From Phytophthora hibernalis (taxonomy: Eukaryota; Oomycota; Peronosporomycetes; Peronosporales; Peronosporaceae), in assembly GCA_012656075.1 (NCBI GenBank), contig JAAKBF010000007.1:1488001-1552000 (forward strand): a stretch of 64,000 nt of DNA, given 5' to 3'. The notes below the pieces were generated by a model. The model searched no databases. It was not told where the DNA came from and was given only the letters and a program-made list of their open reading frames with translations. Below, in pieces: positions 45,580 through 56,544 of this stretch. Position 1 is the first letter of the stretch, and each line of letters begins with the position of its first letter. A program made the position numbers and the translations under genes.

Positions 45580-47490
45580 CTACCTGTCGGGGACTGTGTG
45601 GAGCACATACACATCGAGACGTTCGTTGCTAGCAATTTGCTACTACCGAATTCAGGACGGGTGGGTTGTTGTGTTGCCCGGCAGAACTACCAACCAATTT
45701 CGTCCGTTGGGACCGAGGCTAATGTGTCGTTGGTTGGCTGTGGGTTCTTCGCTGCTTGTCTTTTGCACAAGGCAGACAGAATCGTAACTTCTTCGACACC
45801 ACTTGCATATCATCCGCCAGGCCTTTTGAGTACATGCGGAGTAAATTTTGAAAGTTGAGGTGGCCGAGTTGCTCGCCATTTCTGAAACATTGTCTTCGAT
45901 ACATTCACTAACATGGCAGCAGCACCTTCATGTACATCGACCGTCCCGCCATTGAGAATCCATAACTTGCCACGACGCTCTGCGACGGCCACACAATTCT
46001 CCCTGTTGTTGATTAGTTGGCACTGCGTCCTGCCGAAGCTGCTGGTGATCCCGTGCTCATCTAGTTCTGTCAAGAAAACAGATTACGCTCCAATCCAGGA
46101 ACCAAATGAACTTCGTGCAGCAATATCACTGACGTGCCTTCGTGAGTGCGAACTCGCAGGATGCAGCTTCCATTGACACTTGCGTGAAGTAAGCCGCTGT
46201 TTTCCACAGCGATAACCAAGGCGGAAGGTGGCGTCCCGAAAAGCATGCCTCCGCGAGAACACATGATATGAGAAGCCCCAGAGTCAATCAACCAACTAGC
46301 ATTTCGTTCCGCACGGCCGATGCTTCCCACTGATGCCATCCATAACTTAGCAGTGCCGTCATCATCGTCGTCACTTTGAGTGTCCAGGGGCTTTGCCTGG
46401 TTCGCTGATCCATGTTGGACGTTCTTCTTCGGTTTTCAGCAGTCGGCTTCCTTGTGGCCTGGTTCTACGCTGTCCCAGCAGGTAACGGTTCGAATGTTCG
46501 CATTTGCCTGGTCATTGCCGTTCTGCTTTTGACCTCGATTCTGCTGTTTGCTGTTCTGCTTCAACTTGGACTGCTGATTGTTGCGACTCTGTTGTTGCAG
46601 TGTACACTGCTTCTTGTGTTCGTTGCTCCAGCCAGTGCAGTTTTACTGTTGTTGTTGGCCAGGACGCTTACCTTTGCCCCCTTGTTTCGAATGACCCGAG
46701 CGGCGACCATCACCTTGCAGACGGATGAGGACGTCGGTTACCTTGTTGAGCTCGTCGGTATAGTTGGTGTTGGTCTGGTCCACCTTGATCAGAAACGGTG
46801 ACTTCAGCTTCGGGCATGCATTGTTGCACACATTTTCAAGCAGCACCTAAGAACAATCTCCTTCCATGAGTCGCTCAATAAACTTCAAGTATGTGACGTA
46901 TTCCTTCTATGTGTAACCAGCGCGCTTGTTCGCGTCGTGTCGCTTTCCCAGTTCATATTGACTAAGGCGACAGCTAAATACCTTCTTCGGGTGGATGGTA
47001 AGTTCCTTGTTGGTGACCTCACGCGCGCCAGCAAATCCGTGATACACGCGAGCAGCTTGACCTCCTAGGAAAGTGCCCAGTACCGAGGCCTTCCGCTCGC
47101 TCGACGTGGTTTAATTGTTGAGCAGTCTCTCCTTGCGCACGCCTACCTCGGATTCACTGAGGAAATCTTCAAAACCAGCTCCGAGGCCAGGATACTTCTT
47201 CACATCTTTGAAGTGGCGCCACTGGATATACTTCAGCTTCAGGGTCTTCTGGACGATTTGACTTTGTGTACCGACGGGCGCTGTTTGCACAGGAGGCCGA
47301 GGAGCCGGTGCTTACGTGCCGATAGGATTTGCCTTCATAGGCTCTGTGTACCGAAAGTTCCTGCTGTGTCAACAGTCGAGTGCGATACGATAGTTGACGG
47401 CTTCGGTGGCGTCGGCGACGACTTCTGCTCACCGGCCGATTGCTAATCTGGTGCATCGATATCTGCATGCGGTGCCACACCGGACACTCC
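45580..47490 (-). mobile_element. Ty1/copia gag, protease and pre-integrase fragment
   Basis: The minus strand carries a gag part (KFIERLMEGDC; LENVCNNACPKLKSPFLIKV; NKVTDVLIRLQGDGR) followed by a QGGKGKRPGQQQQ basic tract, the protease active site (ASWLIDSGASHIMCSRGGM), and the pre-integrase finger (GHLNFQNLLRMYSKGLADDM; CLPCAKDKQRR). The sequence is cut before the integrase core, near 45560. Multiple frame breaks. Confidence 0.7.
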
Positions 47491-48247
47491 ACTGCTATCT
47501 ACTCCACGGAACCCGACTTGAGATCGCTTGCAGGAATATATTTCCTATTTACGGTCTTCGTACTTCTCGGTCGCTTGGCGTAGTACCGCAGTTTTCTGCT
47601 GTTCCCCCAGTAGCCGTTTTTGCATTATGATTACCACCATCACGTCTTACAGACGCGCTGACAGCATCGACCTATTTAATGATCCGACATTGGGGAGGAA
47701 CGTGAAGATGGCGTTGTTTTTGACGCTTGCTCGGGTATCCTCTTAAATCCCAGGTAGATCTCTGTTTACAGACTCGGAGATGCCGCTGGATTTCTAGCAC
47801 GTTCGTGGCACGTCTGGCGATGTTTTTATTGAAATTATGGATACGGTCCTTGGGGGACGTTCAAGTTAAGGAGACCTCGCCCAAGATGGCTACTTCCAGC
47901 AACTTCATATGTAAACTCGCGGCAAGGCTCGAATCAGGTCCCAGGACGTAGAGGTGGCAAGTATAAAAGCGCATAGGGCGTATTACAGATTTCGACGAAT
48001 TGATGTGACGAACGTACAAGACTATGCGCTAGCGCCCGGGTAAGCTCTGAAATTCGAATGAAATGATGTTGAATTGCTTTGATTAAACACGTATTAGCAT
48101 CATGTGTCTACAGGTTGCGCGTTTGCGGAGGCCGAAGACTCGCCGCTTACAGCCTTGTCGATAGGGTCAGCTCCTGGAGCCGTATTAAGTTTCTATGCCA
48201 AATGTTGTAATTGGTTTTAGAAAAATGAGTTTTAAAAGCGTGGTTGT
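47491..48247. other. interval between copia pieces
   Basis: No coding signal. It may contain LTR remnants of the flanking copia fragments (e.g. around 47950-48230), but I could not match two copies. Confidence 0.3.
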
Positions 48248-48664
48248 TCATAGCAGGGAGTCGAACATGACGATAAGCAGCCTTATATTGGGTGTTACGT
48301 TTTTCCCATAGAAGCCTTGTAATATGTACGACGCGACTGGATGTCGTTCGCCTGTTTGGGCACTTTGCTTTTGGTTGTGGTATTTAAATCGGCGGACATA
48401 TGCGAGTAGTGGGTCTCGTGATGTTCCTGGTGGTCTCGTAGGTTGTAGCTTTTTGCTGTCTGCGCTTTCGCCAATCGACGTACTGCTTCCTGGCTTGCTT
48501 TGGTCGGAGTTCCCCATTGGACGACAAACTCTGGTGTAGTTCTTGGTCCATTTGGTTTTCTGGGCTGTTGGCTTCCTTGTGCTCCGTCTTGGTGCTGAGT
48601 TACTTTGCTGTAACTCGATACCTTGGTCGAAGAGTAGGACTTGCCGCTTCAGGGAGTCTAACAT
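48248..48664 (-). mobile_element. copia integrase-RT linker fragment
   Basis: The minus strand reads MLDSLKRQVLLFDQGIELQQ, SNSAPRRSTRKPTAQKTKW and further basic/serine-rich text. The RRSTRKP linker is typical between integrase and reverse transcriptase in copia pol. A piece of an element separate from its neighbours. Confidence 0.4.
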
Positions 48665-48799
48665 GAAGGGCGGCGAATTCCATTTTGGTTTCCTCGTGGA
48701 AGATACTCAGGTTTAACCATATCCACAGAGGGACTGTTAGTTGAGTGCATATAGCTTCCTAGCAGTGCTCGGAGTGGACCTAAAAACGGACATGTCCCA

Positions 48800-50660
48800 G
48801 ATTGAAAAAGAAACAAGCGCCTACTCACTATTGTAGACTACGGATCAAGCTACAACCGGGGCTACCTCCTCCAGTCGAAAGAGGAGGCCTCCAATCATCT
48901 GATGCAGTTCGTACCTGAGTTTCAACGGCAGTACGGAGTCAAGGTGAAATTGATTTGGACGGACGGTGGTGGCGCGTTGCAAGGTCACGAATTCATCGCT
49001 TTCCTAAAACGCCATAATAGTCGACAGCAATCGACGCTCCCAGACACTTCAAAATCCAATGTCAAGGTAGAACGGATGCACAGAACGATGTTGTGGGCAT
49101 TCAAACTGTCTGATCGACACTGGGGCGATGCAGCAAAATATCCCACCTACATCCGAAACCACGTCCCAACCGGAGCGAATGCTGACTACAAGGTGCCCTT
49201 GCATGTCCTCACTGATCTGATGCCACGCGTGGGGCATCTTCTCAGTTTGGCTCTCGATACACGGTGCGTATGGCTCATATAACCGGATCCTCAGTGAAGA
49301 AACGAGTGGAGAAAGGAATCAGTATCGGCATCAGTGACCAGGAAAATGGGTACCGAGTCTTCCTACCTCGCACCAAGAAAAACATTGTAACAGCTGGCGT
49401 TTAAAATGTGGATAAACTGGATTTGTCCAACGCGGAGACTCGTAAAACTCTGGATCAGCTTCACGGAGGAACAGAATCGCAAACTGCAACGGACGATGAT
49501 TTTTACCTGCGGGCAACAAATAAAGCCGCAACTGAGTCAACGCAGACGCGGGCTCAAGTGAGGTACAAGACCCGAAGCCGTCTGATCGTCCCCCTAAACC
49601 TGGAATTGTGTTGTGTTCAAGTCAAAACCAAAAGCGAAAGCAACAAGATTGCGACAGTAGTTCGAGTGAGGGCGGTGAAGATGAGTGTGCTGGTCATCCT
49701 ATCTGCGCTTCTGCAATCCGTCGTTTTTTTTAACGGTCGTGCGAGATCCTACTGGAGGAAAGATGATTTCATCCAAGTGAGTATTTCGCATTAAGTTCAG
49801 CAGCAGAGGCGAACTCGAGCGATATAATGCGCGGTTGATTGCGCGAGATTATACCCTGCGGTACGGGGTCGATTTTAGCGAAAACTATTCTACGGTACTC
49901 ACGATTACCAGATTACGGCTGCAGGTTGCGCTGGCAGCAGCTTGGAAACGCTGTTTGCGCCAAGGTGATGTGCCAAACGTCTATGTCAAGGCTGCACTAG
50001 ATCGTCCAATACTCACGAAGTCACCTGAGCGTACGTCGCAAGATAATCACAGTGCATGTCTGCTGCTCAAGTCGCTGGACGGTCTCAAGCAGAGTGACAT
50101 CCTTTGGAACAAGGCGATCAAATTATTCTTGGTGTCCCTGGGATTTGCATGGAGCATAATGGATCCGTGCGTCTACTTTAGCCGCCGCAACGGAAAACTT
50201 TCCTTCTTGGTCTCTATGTCGACGACGTAATCATCGTCTGCAACGCTAAAGGTGATAGCGACTGGGTGATCCAGCAGCTCGACAAGAAGTTTGCTATCAA
50301 GGATATGGGTGTTGCCGAGAAGTGCATTGGGATTACAATTGGGTACGGTGAAGAAGGCATCTTGCTTCACCAACAAGACACCATCAACAACCTGCTTTAC
50401 GACATGGGCATGACCGAGAGCAAGCCTGTCCGCATCTCGTTGGAAACTGCAAAGACGTTCAATGACGACTTGATCATGGAGCAGACCAAGGTGATGAAAG
50501 GGTACTTCGGTCGCTGCTGTGGATTTCAAATTGTACCTGTCCAGACGTTATCGCAGCAGTAAACTTCTTGCCACGTTTCGTTGCTCGCCCGCACCAATGT
50601 CACTGGCAAAGAGTGAAATGCGTGCTTCTTCGCTACCTACCCTTGCATCCACGAGACGTG
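48800..50660 (+). mobile_element. Ty1/copia pol remnant (integrase core and reverse transcriptase)
   Basis: Plus strand: integrase core with RLLTIVDYGSSYNRGYLLQS (first Asp), KLIWTDGGGALQGHEFIAFL (second Asp) and SKSNVKVERMHRTMLWAFKL (Glu). A linker follows, then reverse transcriptase with YNARLIARDYTLRYGVDFSE and NYSTVLTI, LDGLKQSDILWNKAIKLFLV, the YVDD active site (LYVDDVIIVCNAKGD near 50205), and KKFAIKDMGVAEKCIGITIG. Frame breaks near 49280, 49400, 49800, 50220 and 50530. The RNase H end is not clear. The opposite orientation from the gag part at 45580-47490 shows that two copies or an inversion are involved. Confidence 0.75.
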
Positions 50661-50859
50661 TGGCCACCTGACCGACGTTTCACTACTCCACGTATTCTGG
50701 GAATGTGGCGCAGCGGTCACCTTGCGGAAACGATTCCTACGCAGGTGGAGCTCACTTGGGCTTACGTCAGTAGGGCGCGTACAGGCGATTTTTGGACTAA
50801 GCATACCCGAAATCCCAATCGCAGTGTGGGAGATTACAGCAGCCATGAGAACCACAGCA

Positions 50860-51733
50860 GGTGACCCTCACAGCCAACTCACGACGGAAGTCACCCGCCT
50901 AGTAGAGAGCGCGTGGAGACTTGGGGCTGCGATCTGTGTTCATTCGGTGTGGCGGTGGCGGGTGAGCCTCTTTGACCCACTCAACAACGTCACAGCAGGT
51001 CACCACACGGCGGTGCTAGCCAAGAAATTGAGAGCAGGTTACTCGACGGCCCCCTTGCATCTGCACTCGGAAGCTGATCCTGCGGTCACTACGACAGCAG
51101 GGGCCATTCTCCGCCGATCGCTTCAGGAACGTACGCATGAGCTCCTGGAGCACTTTGCGGCGACAAACGGTACCTGCTACCTACTAGTTTTTGTGGCCGA
51201 ACACGAAGGAAAACCAACTCGGTCGGAAGTGAAGCCATCGTTCTACGCACGGGTTCCACTGCAGAAGCCCCCACGGTCTGCAGGCTTGGCTTCATGTCGT
51301 ATGCGACGGTGGAATGACGACTTACACTGCAGAGGGTCTTGGCCTCCTCACAGGGCTTACGAAATGTGCCAGAAAACGCTATGAACCTCTCCATATCCTT
51401 GGCGACAACCTGCAGCTGATGGCACAGCACCGGAGGGGACACCGCCGAAGGCTTACCCATCGGAAGGTTGGCTACTGGAAGAGTCGACGATTTGCTGCTG
51501 CTCTGACCATTCATGACTGGCAGCTGCACGTACACGACCACAACCGGATGGCGGACACATTGGTAAGACAAGCAATGATCACAAGCACCAGTCGGCAGAT
51601 CACGCTTGGAGGGGACTGCACCAGCACTCAGGAATGGGAAGCAGTGACAAGATACAAGTCCGCTGACATAGCGCCTTGGATTGAACACATGGAGAACGCA
51701 GCACAAGTGGACGATGCGGCCGTCTGTCATTGA
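50860..51733 (+). mobile_element. isolated RNase H-like retroelement fragment
   Basis: The region ends with a fairly clean open frame from 51314 (TYTAEGLGLLTGLTKCARKR; YEPLHILGDNLQLMAQHR; HVHDHNRMADTLVRQAM). The AE-xx-GL, GDN and NxMAD motifs fit an RNase H fold with catalytic Glu, Asp and a C-terminal Asp. The upstream part (50860-51300) is coding-like but frame-broken and not recognised (THELLEHFAATNGTCYLLVF). This is not the usual copia RNase H, so it may be the 3' end of a LINE or another element. Confidence 0.45.
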
Positions 51734-51739
51734 GACTGA

Positions 51740-52450
51740 CGGCACGAGACGGTGAAGCGCAAGCTTGGACCGGGAAAAGGCTAACAATCGGCGCAAAGGA
51801 CGCTAGCTAGAACGGGCATAGAACGTCGTTAGTATAAAGTAAGTGACATCAATGTGCCTCACTGAAAAAAACAAAAGTCCGACAGCAAGAACGATTGGTG
51901 CGAGTTGGTTCTTAAGTTCTGATTCAAAAGTGTAAATGAAACCAACTGCTACACTTAACCCTTTTGTTGCCGACTGAGCCATAACGTGGCATAATGGATC
52001 GTTTTACTAAAATCGTCCAATCAAATATTATGATTTTAATATTGACCAATAATATGTCTAGCGGAAAATTGACCAAAAACGATGCACACGTTTTACAAAT
52101 TTTGTTAAGGGAAGAAGCATTCCGAAGTGTAGCTACCAGATAGCCTATAAGACGGTTAAATCTCTCAGCATAGTAGAAGTGAACTTACCAATAGTACTAA
52201 TATCACAGATAACGCTATTTTTAAACTACTAAATTGAGATGATATTTTGTTTGACTGCTATTCGAATAGATTAAAATCTATTCAATAGATTAAAATCTAT
52301 TCAAATAGCAGTCAAACAAAATATCATCTCAATTTAGTAGTTTAAAATATAAAAACACATCAGTCTGAAAATACATGAAACGGAATCATCCATGGAAAAG
52401 CTACAAATCCCGGTCTCCTCAAACTGCATTACATAGATCAATTGCCCGGC
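51740..52450. other. AT-rich gene-free stretch upstream of the kinase gene
   Basis: Contains the large foldback at 52215-52348. No coding signal; the right end is the leader of the kinase gene. Confidence 0.45.
52215..52348. repeat. large foldback (about 60-65-base arms)
   Basis: The left arm reads ATTTTTAAACTACTAAATTG and on; the right arm ends CAATTTAGTAGTTTAAAAT. The centre itself is a small palindrome family (AATAGATTAAAATCTATTC twice). A near-perfect hairpin about 100 bases before the kinase start. Confidence 0.9.
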
Positions 52451-55400
52451 ATGGAGAACTATCACATCTTGGAGCGTATAGGGAGGGCTCCTTTGGGAAG
52501 GTCTATCGGGGTCGTCGCAAATACTCGGGGCACATTGTGGCACTCAAGTTCGTGACGAAACAGGGCAAAACGGCGCGAGATCTCGAAAATCTACGCCAAG
52601 AAGTAGGTTGCAATGCTAAAATGCACAGGATATAGTCCTCTTTACTGAAAACAATCATTTCAATGCCAATGCAGATCAATATCCTACGCCAACTCAACCA
52701 TTGCAACATCATTGCAATGATGGACTCGTTCGAAACGGACGGCGAGTTCTGTATGGTGACTGAGTACGCACAAGGAGAGCTGTTTCAAGTGCTGGAGGAC
52801 GAGCACAGTCTCCCCGAAGACGAAATTCAGAAAATTGCAATTCAGCTCATCCAAGCACTGCACGTGCTGCATTCGAATCGCATTATTCATCGAGATATGA
52901 AGCCGCAGAATATCCTCATCGGGTCCAAGCAGCAGATCAAGTTGTGTGACTTTGGATTCGCGCGTGCCATCGCACATGATTCAAGTTTGTTGAGATCTAT
53001 CAAGGGAACGCCGCTGTATATGGCCCCGGAACTGGTGCAGGAGAAGCCGTACAATTACACAGTCGATCTGTGGTCGCTGGGCGTGATTCTGTATGAGCTC
53101 GCGGTGGGGAAGCCTCCGTTCTACACAGATCGCATTGTGTCGCTGATTCAGATGATTGTACGCGATGACGTCAAGTATCCACCGACAATGTCAGCAGATT
53201 TCCAGAGCTTCCTTAGAGGATTACTCAACAAGGACCCCGCTCAAAGGTTAAAGTGGCCTGCGATCTTAGAGCACCCGTTCGTGCAGGAAACACCGGAGCA
53301 ACTGGAGGCGCGACTTCATCTTGAGCGCCAAGTCCGTACTTTACCACGGTTTTTCAAAGAGAATGAGCTGCACTGTTCTCCAGAAGAAGAAAACGAGGAG
53401 AAAGTCAAACCAAGCATCGAGCGTCTGCGATCATGTGACGAGTGGAAGATTTGTGACCCAGAAACCGGTCGTAAAATGTCCAATCCAGAAGCACCTCGTG
53501 CAGAAGGTCCGAAAAGAGTGATCAAGTGCCACCTGCAGACGAAAGTAACAATCGCAGTCCCTCTTCATGCCCCGATCCTGCTATGTCGGTTCATTCGATG
53601 GTTCTCGAGAGTTTCCTGGCTGTTTGGGATCGGATCAGTGGCGAAATGGACGTAAAGCATGCGGATGCGGGTCTCGTGAGTACTCCACTGTTTGCAAACG
53701 GTATTAGCCTGCTGCCATCGATCCCTGTCCAGGAGCTCTCCAGTGATATTCTCGTAAAGATTGGTTCGCTACTGCATGATTTTGTACCGCTCTTTGGTGC
53801 TCCTGCTGAAAAGGTCGATCAGCTTTTCCAGCTCGATGCTTTGATTCAATCGAAGGACAAGATTCACCGTTTCCTGAGTCACCTTGTGGAGACTAGCGGT
53901 CCTTTACAAGCGAACAAGGAGCAAGCCAGCGACGTGGTCTACAAGGCAGTACGATGCTGCATGATTTGTACGACGGTTGTCAACTCTGAAAATGATCTGG
54001 AGGGGCAACAAGATTATCGCGAGTTTTGCAAGAGTGACATCGAAGTCATTTCACTCATGCTGGTTTGCAAAGAAGAATTTGTAGCTGCGTCTCATGCAAA
54101 GGTGCTCAAATGGCTGGGATCCATGATCGATCGGTCGCAGAATTTGACGACGTTGCTGAAAGTTGTCTACCCGTCGGGAGTGATTCAAACACTTTGTGAA
54201 ATTCTGCAGTCATCGGGAATTTCGCGATCTCCCGGAGGTAGAATTTCAAAGGACGGTCGAGACCTTGGTCTGTATGCGGTATTCGCACTGGCAGCATTTG
54301 TCCAGCCCGACTCAAAATGCTGGAACCCCTTGCAGTCTTTCCCCGTCTTGACTTTGGTTCGAGATGAAGTACTTCCGCTCGACAGCTCCAATTTGCGAGA
54401 CGTAAAACACCTGTACAAGCTCCGCGTTAAAGTTCATTCGGAAGTTGGTTCGCAGCTACTCAGCAGCGAAGTAACTGAGCTGGTCGCCTTGATTGGAGAC
54501 GAAATCAACGAGCGGGTACGAGAAAAGCGTAGCAATGGCGGTGAGACTGATGGAGAAGACGATGCAGGCGAAGAAGACGCAGACCAATTCACTATCTGCT
54601 GTATCTTGAAAATCCTGATGCACGCATGCCGGGCTTCTGCTCCTCTATCAAAAAGCTGTCAGTGACGAAGATTGTCTTCCGGAAGCGCCGTGACACCGAC
54701 ATTTTCACGATCCTGCAATGGGGTATTACGTATGGAGGCTTGCATCAGATCGAGCAATACTACGCAACGGAGCTGTTGTCGGTCATTTTACGTCGCGGAG
54801 TGCTATCTAAGCATCAAATTTGGCGTTGTGCGCAAACACTCTTCCCATTGCTCCAAGGCACGAACGACACCGCTTTGCTAAGTGCTCTAAGCACATTTTT
54901 GCTGAAATTATTGAGACCTGCAATATTGACGAGTCTGCACTTGGTGGCGACGGTGATCCTTCCTCACTAGAGCCGCAAGATGCAGAGTTGTGGAAATTGG
55001 TTGTTCATGGTGCTCTTACGCAGCGCTCTTCTGAAGCACTTTTCCGTCTTTTCAGTAGCAACACACTGGATGAAGATGGCACCAACAGTAAGGCTCAGAT
55101 GCTCACGAGCTACAACATTCGAGCTCAAGGACTGTTGGACTCGGGCGTTGTCTTCCTACTGCGCGTAGCATCTAAGGCTGCATCGCAGGCGCGATCAAGC
55201 GGTGACGGGGGAGGAGCGAACCGGTCCGAGGAAATGAAAATGTTCATGTCCGTGTTTGAACATGATCAGGTGTGGGAAGTTTTCGATGGTATGATGGCAA
55301 ATGGCGGTGCTGACCTGTTGTCACCGTGGGGGTTGTTCTGCTTCCTCAAGCTCCTACGCATCGTGCGAGAGATGCAATGTAACGAATCGCAGATGGAAGT

Positions 55401-56544
55401 GGCCGTGAACGAACATCTCTTGCTTCATCTGGTGAACCTGCTGGATCTCAAGCACATTGAATACCTTTTCCAATGGCCGGAGGTAGTTGGTGGCGGGAGC
55501 AACGCCGTCAAAGCGCTCGTGCACGCCACCGTGAAGGTTCTCGGTATCCCGTTTGCGCACAGCGTCTCGGAGGAGCTTTTGGTCGACACGCAAGAGATTT
55601 TGTACGACGCGAAATGTGTGCAAAAGCTGCTCGGGGTCCTCCAGTTTGTTTTCTCGACCAAAGAGCTGCATCTCGAGGCGTCTGTGCTCGAGTTACCAAT
55701 CAGCTTCTTGTCTCGCTTGGTCACGAGCTCCACGCACTTTGGTTCCCAGTTCGTGGAGGCGGATGGGATGTTGGTCGTCAAGGAGTGCGGCATGTTGAAA
55801 AGTAGCTGTTCCCCGTCGTTGATCATCGACACCCTTTTGATCGTCAGTCAGTTGGCTCGCAGCTCCCAGACGAACTACGAGTGCATTTTGAAGGCAGATC
55901 TTCTTTCCGAGTTCTACGAGCTCATGCAGCACCCAGAAGTCATGGTGAGAGCAAAAACTCTCAACTGTCTCGGGAACCTATGTCGCCACTCAACACTATT
56001 TTACCAGCACTTTATCGTACCACTTGGAAACGGTAAACCCAACAACACGGTCCTCTCAGGGATGATCCGTGGATTATCCGACTCGGACAATTACGTCCGA
56101 CGGTTTGCCTGTTTCGCTATCGGGAATGCAGCTTTCCACAATGGCGACTTGTACGATGCACTTCGACCTGCAATCCCTTATTTGGTCCAGAATCTCCATA
56201 ACGACGAGGACAAGACTCGGTCCAACGCTGGTGGTGCACTTGGAAACCTCGTCCGCAACTCTGATATATTGTGCAGCGACCTGTGCAGTCATCAAGCGCC
56301 ATGGGAATTGTTCGAGTCGGCCATGACAGAGACCAGCACGTCTTCACGTCGAATAGTGCTCTTCTCACTTGGCAACTTGTGTGTCTACCCAGAGTGCTTC
56401 AACTTCCTGGCTGAAGCTGAGCCCCAGTTTGTCCAAGAGCTGGAGCATCTGTACGATGAAGTGGTGGCCGACGAGGTCTCGAGACGGAACATCCACCGGA
56501 TCCTCGCGAAGATCGAGGCGCTGGAAACCAGTCAGGACGGGTAA
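52451..56544 (+). CDS. Fused/STK36-type serine/threonine kinase with helical-repeat tail
   Basis: Protein kinase of the Fused (STK36) family, linked in other eukaryotes to motile cilium central-pair assembly and Hedgehog signalling. Exon 1 52451-52602, intron 52603-52674, then one long exon to 56544. The start gives MENYHILERIG, as in STK36. Kinase motifs: GEGSFGKVYRGRRKYSG in the second frame after a G-run break at about 52482, VALKF (Lys), HRDMKPQN, DFGFAR, GTPLYMAPELV, and C-lobe LLNKDPAQRLKWPAILEHPF. The long tail has ARM/HEAT-like helical repeats (MVRAKTLNCLGNLCRHS; YVRRFACFAIGNAAFHNG; TRSNAGGALGNLVRNSD; SRRIVLFSLGNLCVYPEC) and ends near 56544. Frame breaks near 52482, 53510, 54655 and 54905. 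In a zoospore-forming organism a flagellar role is likely, which is inference. Confidence 0.9.
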
